Shown: positions 63,801-64,000 of the stretch, piece after piece | Position numbering within the stretch: the first letter of the stretch is position 1 | Layout: each line of letters opens with the position of its first letter | DNA from: Chionis minor | Taxonomy: Eukaryota > Chordata > Aves > Charadriiformes > Chionididae | Length of the DNA: 64,000 nucleotides | NCBI GenBank assembly: GCA_013398295.1 | Contig: VZSF01000897.1 | Location: 19,074-83,073, forward strand | Direction of reading: 5' to 3' | Notes under the pieces: generated by a model | What the model was told of the DNA's origin: nothing | Database searches by the model: none | What the model saw: only the letters and a program-made list of their open reading frames with translations | Made by a program: the position numbers and the translations under genes

Positions 63801-64000
63801 ATTAGTCAGTGTGGTCAGCAAAATCTTGTCATACTTCAGTTCATAGGTGGGTGTCCACACTGACAGAATAGCTCAGATGGTGTTTATGCTATGGCAGTCT
63901 AAAATTAGGTGAGATTAACATTGTCCATGGATGGTTGAATAAGGGTCTTTGTTTCATCTCTGCCAAACTCCTTTCCACAGTTTCTCCCACAGGGGAGAAG
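33761..64000 (+). CDS. Collagen type VII alpha-1-like gene, 5' part (24 exons plus a probable 25th, incomplete at right edge)
   Basis: Seen: a plus-strand split gene whose exons all have AG acceptors, GT donors (one GC) and matching phases, giving 1,140 codons with no stop. Domain order by approximate residue: signal peptide 1-23, VWA1 30-215, seven FN3 domains (227-323, 324-414, 415-502, 503-595, 596-688, 689-783, 784-872), Thr/Ser/Pro-rich linker 873-940, VWA2 941-1125. Known: this N-terminal order before a collagen helix is that of COL7A1, a secreted homotrimer that forms anchoring fibrils under epithelial basement membranes; its N-terminal region binds laminin-332 and collagen IV. The VWA1/FN3-1 junction is the strongest match (AVGIKGAD, SRRLC, VTGYRV). 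Odd: human COL7A1 has nine FN3 domains and no such linker, and its VWA1 rather than VWA2 keeps MIDAS. Ortholog versus paralog is unresolved, so I give no symbol. COL12A1, COL14A1 and COL20A1 order their domains differently and are unlikely. Confidence 0.9.
37271..37451 (+). CDS. Exon 2: VWA domain 1, first part
   Basis: The acceptor is TTCTCCCTCAG, the donor AAG|GTGGGT. Entry is phase 1, exit phase 2. It encodes ...[13 protein letters not shown] and ends ...[11 protein letters not shown], the first beta strand and helix of a VWA domain. Where COL7A1 and most VWA domains carry DxSxS, this copy reads GQSQG, so the first MIDAS Asp and the last Ser are missing and metal-dependent ligand binding by VWA1 is doubtful. 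Confidence 0.9.
37911..38070 (+). CDS. Exon 3: VWA domain 1, middle part
   Basis: The acceptor is TCATTCCCAG, the donor AAG|GTAATG. Entry is phase 2, exit phase 0. It encodes [14 protein letters not shown]... and ...[11 protein letters not shown], the VWA segment holding the MIDAS-type Thr (KTG), in the place of GGNTRTG in human COL7A1. A CR1 copy begins about 6 nt beyond the donor. Confidence 0.9.
38076..38460 (+). mobile_element. CR1 LINE fragment (sense) abutting an exon donor
   Basis: Right after the donor hexamer GTAATG, the sequence becomes CR1 (GAGAGTTGGGTCTTTATAG, GAGAAGAGAAGACTAGGGGG) and continues to the tail CTTAACTTTCTGTGATTG. Second 3' tail type. The copy lies in intron 3 in the same orientation as the gene. 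Confidence 0.95.
39997..40090 (+). CDS. Exon 4: VWA domain 1, ITDGKS strand
   Basis: The acceptor is TTCTTGTAG, the donor TAG|GTATGT. Entry is phase 0, exit phase 1. It encodes [12 protein letters not shown] and ...SGVTVFAVG, the conserved VWA strand with its Asp and the following sheet. A second AG four bases in would break the frame, so 39997 is the start. Confidence 0.92.
41050..41223 (+). CDS. Exon 5: end of VWA domain 1
   Basis: The acceptor is TTCTTCTAG, the donor CAAG|GTGCGT. Phase is 1 at both ends. It encodes [17 protein letters not shown] ... SRRLC and a short linker. Spacing and residues follow the end of human COL7A1 VWA1 almost position for position, including the closing SRR-x-C. 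This exon is the best single clue to the gene family. Confidence 0.93.
42191..42351 (+). CDS. Exon 6: FN3 domain 1, first half
   Basis: The acceptor is CTTTTTGCAG, the donor CAG|GTAGAG. Entry is phase 1, exit phase 0. It encodes [12 protein letters not shown], then a LRLTW strand and VTGYRV. The FN3 Trp and the GY of strand C are in place. It is very close to FN3-1 of human COL7A1 (VTGYKV, GQPL). Confidence 0.93.
43478..43607 (+). CDS. Exon 7: FN3 domain 1, second half
   Basis: The acceptor is CTATGTGACAG, a weak pyrimidine tract; the donor is ACAA|GTAAGT. Entry is phase 0, exit phase 1. It encodes ...[21 protein letters not shown], the E-to-G strand half with the L-x-P-x-T-x-Y core. FN3-1 is the only FN3 here split by a phase 0 intron; the rest are split in phase 1. 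Confidence 0.9.
45044..45160 (+). CDS. Exon 8: FN3 domain 2, first half
   Basis: The acceptor is TACCCCAAAG, with AAG rather than CAG and a poor pyrimidine tract; the donor is AGAG|GTGAGT. Phase is 1 at both ends. It encodes [14 protein letters not shown] ... LKVAW ... LEGYKIYI, with FN3 Trp and GY. A stronger-looking acceptor at about 45014 is out of frame. Confidence 0.85.
45470..45491 (+). repeat. Poly-G run in intron 8
   Basis: GAGGGGGC is followed by about 15 G. It could form a G-quadruplex in DNA or pre-mRNA, between the two halves of FN3-2. Confidence 0.9.
45738..45893 (+). CDS. Exon 9: FN3 domain 2, second half
   Basis: The acceptor is GATTTTGCAG, the donor ACAT|GTAAGA. Phase is 1 at both ends. 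It encodes ...[24 protein letters not shown]..., the second half of an FN3 fold, closing in VGRT. Confidence 0.9.
45994..46671. mobile_element. Solo LTR copy A (endogenous retrovirus), intron 9
   Basis: It begins TGTTATGGTTTGAGG and ends ...CCAGGACA, so it has the TG...CA ends of an LTR. It aligns over its full 678 bp with copy B. TGCAG stands on both sides (45988-45992 and 46672-46676, with one extra T at the left junction). No primer-binding site or polypurine tract adjoins it. Orientation is unsettled: AATAAA on the minus strand lies about 30 nt from one edge, while a TGTTATGGTTTG start resembles some ERVL-type LTRs on the plus strand. Non-coding. Confidence 0.82.
47046..47855 (-). mobile_element. 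CR1 LINE fragment (antisense), about 0.8 kb, upstream of exon 10
   Basis: The left end is GTCATAGAACCATTGAATCATAGA; the minus strand then reads ...[11 protein letters not shown] backwards through [22 protein letters not shown] and further 5' to a [13 protein letters not shown] tract and [12 protein letters not shown]. Second 3' tail type. The 5' boundary is approximate. It sits in intron 9. Confidence 0.93.
47899..48015 (+). CDS. Exon 10: FN3 domain 3, first half
   Basis: The acceptor is GTCCTCCTTCCAG, the donor GCAG|GTAGAC. Phase is 1 at both ends; the length of 117 nt is the same as exon 8. It encodes ...[16 protein letters not shown] ... [12 protein letters not shown] is a possible N-glycosylation site. 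An antisense CR1 ends about 44 nt upstream of this exon. Confidence 0.9.
50143..50289 (+). CDS. Exon 11: FN3 domain 3, second half
   Basis: The acceptor is TCCCTTTGCAG, the donor ACGG|GTGAGT. Phase is 1 at both ends. It encodes ...[26 protein letters not shown]..., a textbook second half of an FN3 domain (L-x-P-G-T-x-Y). Confidence 0.93.
50484..50603 (+). CDS. Exon 12: FN3 domain 4, first half
   Basis: The acceptor is GCTGTCTTCCAG, the donor CCAG|GTAAGG. Phase is 1 at both ends. It encodes ...[18 protein letters not shown] ... GATGYRVAW. The preceding intron is only 194 nt. Confidence 0.92.
51222..51380 (+). CDS. Exon 13: FN3 domain 4, second half
   Basis: The acceptor is TTTATTCCAAAG (AAG type, good upstream pyrimidines), the donor ACAT|GTGAGT. 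Phase is 1 at both ends. It encodes ...[26 protein letters not shown].... NRS near its start is a possible N-glycosylation site. Confidence 0.9.
52550..52678 (+). CDS. Exon 14: FN3 domain 5, first half
   Basis: The acceptor is CCATCTTGCAG, the donor AAAG|GTGAGG. Phase is 1 at both ends. It encodes [12 protein letters not shown] ... LSLVW ... TKFKVTW. The usual GY of strand C is replaced by KF, a mild departure from the other repeats. Confidence 0.9.
52984..53133 (+). CDS. Exon 15: FN3 domain 5, second half
   Basis: The acceptor is a T run followed by GCAG, the donor ACAG|GTATGT. Phase is 1 at both ends. It encodes ...[26 protein letters not shown]..., the expected FN3 second half. Confidence 0.92.
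53820..53957 (+). CDS. Exon 16: FN3 domain 6, first half
   Basis: The acceptor is AATTTTTGCAG, the donor AATG|GTAAGA. Phase is 1 at both ends. It encodes ...[19 protein letters not shown] ... VTHYKISW, with FN3 Trp and the strand C aromatic. At 138 nt it is the longest of the first-half exons apart from exon 6. Confidence 0.92.
54382..54528 (+). CDS. Exon 17: FN3 domain 6, second half
   Basis: The acceptor is GGCTCCTCTTAG, the donor ACTT|GTGAGT. Phase is 1 at both ends. It encodes ...[27 protein letters not shown]..., an FN3 second half; its ...[14 protein letters not shown] closing resembles COL7A1 repeats that end GxREGS...VLTV. Confidence 0.92.
55481..55600 (+). CDS. Exon 18: FN3 domain 7, first half
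   Basis: The acceptor is TATTCTCTTACAG, the donor TCCG|GTAATG. Phase is 1 at both ends. It encodes ...[18 protein letters not shown] ... ASTYLLTWR. It best resembles the ninth and last FN3 of human COL7A1 (ASSYILSWR), so the missing repeats are probably internal. Confidence 0.9.
57066..57187 (+). repeat. Low-complexity T and C runs in intron 18
   Basis: Two poly-T runs (about 57069-57086 and 57130-57142) and a C run at about 57177-57186 lie close together in an AT-rich stretch. Confidence 0.85.
57589..58265. mobile_element. Solo LTR copy B (endogenous retrovirus), intron 18
   Basis: It begins TGTTATGGTCTGAGG and ends ...AAGGACA. It is flanked by a perfect 5-bp duplication CCAGC (57584-57588 and 58266-58270). 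By eye about nine bases in ten match copy A, with scattered substitutions and short length differences in an A run. A 5-bp duplication fits class I or ERVL-type elements better than the 6-bp type of alpha- or betaretroviruses. Same orientation as copy A. Confidence 0.87.
59435..59581 (+). CDS. Exon 19: FN3 domain 7, second half
   Basis: The acceptor is TTCCTTTTTCACAG, the donor ACAG|GTATGA. Phase is 1 at both ends. It encodes ...[29 protein letters not shown]..., matching the last FN3 of human COL7A1 (QRVTGLEPG, SLTPV, GVRGP). It follows the longest intron of the locus, 3.8 kb, which holds LTR copy B. Confidence 0.9.
59739..59942 (+). CDS. Exon 20: Thr/Ser/Pro-rich linker between FN3-7 and VWA2
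   Basis: The acceptor is TTTACCTCTTACAG, the donor CCAA|GTGAGT. Phase is 1 at both ends, so the exon can be skipped without a frame change. It encodes about 68 residues, of which I count 14 Thr, 8 Ser and 13 Pro, including a run of four Thr. It looks like a mucin-type, O-glycosylated extended linker. Human COL7A1 goes from FN3-9 to VWA2 with almost no linker, so this exon is a distinctive feature. No Cys and no recognisable fold. Confidence 0.85.
60281..60420 (+). CDS. Exon 21: VWA domain 2, first part with intact MIDAS
   Basis: The acceptor is TTCCCTCCACAG. Entry is phase 1, exit phase 0. It encodes [20 protein letters not shown], a complete DxSxS metal-binding motif, and ends ...IGPEGTQ. 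The donor is CAG|GCAAGA, a GC-type 5' splice site; no nearby GT donor keeps the frame with exon 22. Confidence 0.92.
61203..61326 (+). CDS. Exon 22: VWA domain 2, middle part
   Basis: The acceptor is TTTCTCTGGCAG, the donor ACAG|GTCTGT. Entry is phase 0, exit phase 1. It encodes [11 protein letters not shown] ... [11 protein letters not shown], the classic VWA strand and the MIDAS Thr loop. Confidence 0.93.
62665..62808 (+). CDS. Exon 23: VWA domain 2, TDGRS strand
   Basis: The acceptor is ATGTTTGCCCAG, the donor TTGG|GTGAGA. Phase is 1 at both ends. It encodes [10 protein letters not shown] ... [14 protein letters not shown] ... AHALG, with the third MIDAS residue (Asp of MTDG) present. Confidence 0.93.
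63126..63316 (+). CDS. Exon 24: end of VWA domain 2
   Basis: The acceptor is GATGTGTTTCAG, the donor GGAG|GTGAGC. Entry is phase 1, exit phase 0. It encodes [17 protein letters not shown] ... [21 protein letters not shown], then a Pro/Ser-rich tail ending PSGE. The closing Cys after the last helix is typical of collagen VWA domains. Confidence 0.93.
63981..64000 (+). CDS. Probable start of exon 25 (truncated by window edge)
   Basis: Two acceptors stand 12 nt apart, CTTTCCACAG ending at 63980 and TTTCTCCCACAG ending at 63992. Both are in phase 0, as exon 24 requires, and both lead into GGG GAG AAG (Gly-Glu-Lys), which could open a Gly-X-Y collagen stretch. Only 8 to 20 nt are visible, so this is a suggestion. 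Confidence 0.45.

Larger units (their letters stand above)
33831..63980 (+). other. Introns of the COL7A1-like gene
   Basis: Sizes in order (nt): 3440, 459, 1926, 959, 967, 1126, 1436, 577, 2005, 2127, 194, 618, 1169, 305, 686, 424, 952, 3834, 157, 338, 782, 1338, 317, about 664. Apart from the CR1, LTR and low-complexity stretches listed separately, I see no further exon, RNA gene or recognisable repeat in them. I looked for more FN3 halves in the larger introns and found none. Human COL7A1 is known for very short introns, so these are unusually long for the family. Confidence 0.8.

Noticed and set aside
1..64000. CRISPR arrays, operons, attachment sites or phage-like systems
   Set aside because: The sequence is avian nuclear DNA with spliced genes and LINEs; no spaced direct repeats or compact gene clusters were seen.

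Overview
The window is bird nuclear DNA. It holds a dozen CR1 LINE fragments of the avian kind (5'-truncated, ending in short ATTCTATG/ATTCTGTG-type repeats), a vertebrate-type split gene with large introns, and two solo retroviral LTRs. There are no bacterial operons, ribosome binding sites or CRISPR arrays. The AT/GC texture and repeat density suit a moderately gene-poor avian chromosome segment. The species cannot be fixed from the sequence.

Layout. From 1 to about 33.7 kb I find no convincing protein-coding exon. This stretch holds CR1 copies at about 0.17, 1.95, 5.5, 7.8 (decayed), 9.2, 12.8, 14.0, 15.6, 25.5 and 28.1 kb. It also has one sharp CpG-rich island at about 18.64-19.14 kb that carries a good 5' splice site. 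From 33,761 to the right edge lies the 5' part of one plus-strand gene, for which I could assemble 24 coding exons and probably the start of a 25th. The exons join in frame without a break, giving 3,420 nt (1,140 codons) up to 63,316. The order is signal peptide, von Willebrand factor A domain 1, seven fibronectin type III domains, a Thr/Ser/Pro-rich linker, and von Willebrand factor A domain 2. The gene then runs out of the window just where a collagen triple helix would be expected.

Identity. VWA - FN3 array - VWA - (collagen) is the N-terminal plan of type VII collagen, the anchoring-fibril collagen of the dermal-epidermal junction. From memory of the human protein, the end of VWA1 and the start of FN3-1 match it closely. 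The locus differs from human COL7A1 in several ways: seven rather than nine FN3 domains, an extra linker exon, large repeat-filled introns, and a swap in which VWA domain keeps the metal-binding (MIDAS) motif. I therefore call it COL7A1-like and leave open whether it is the ortholog or a paralog.

Intron repeats. A CR1 copy begins about 6 nt after the 5' splice site of one VWA1 exon. Another ends about 44 nt before the 3' splice site of an FN3 exon. Two copies of one LTR family, each with a 5-bp target-site duplication, sit in the introns after FN3-2 and inside FN3-7. One intron uses a GC rather than a GT donor. I saw no sign of an undescribed defence or mobile system; the notable content is this divergent collagen gene and the way repeats crowd its splice sites.
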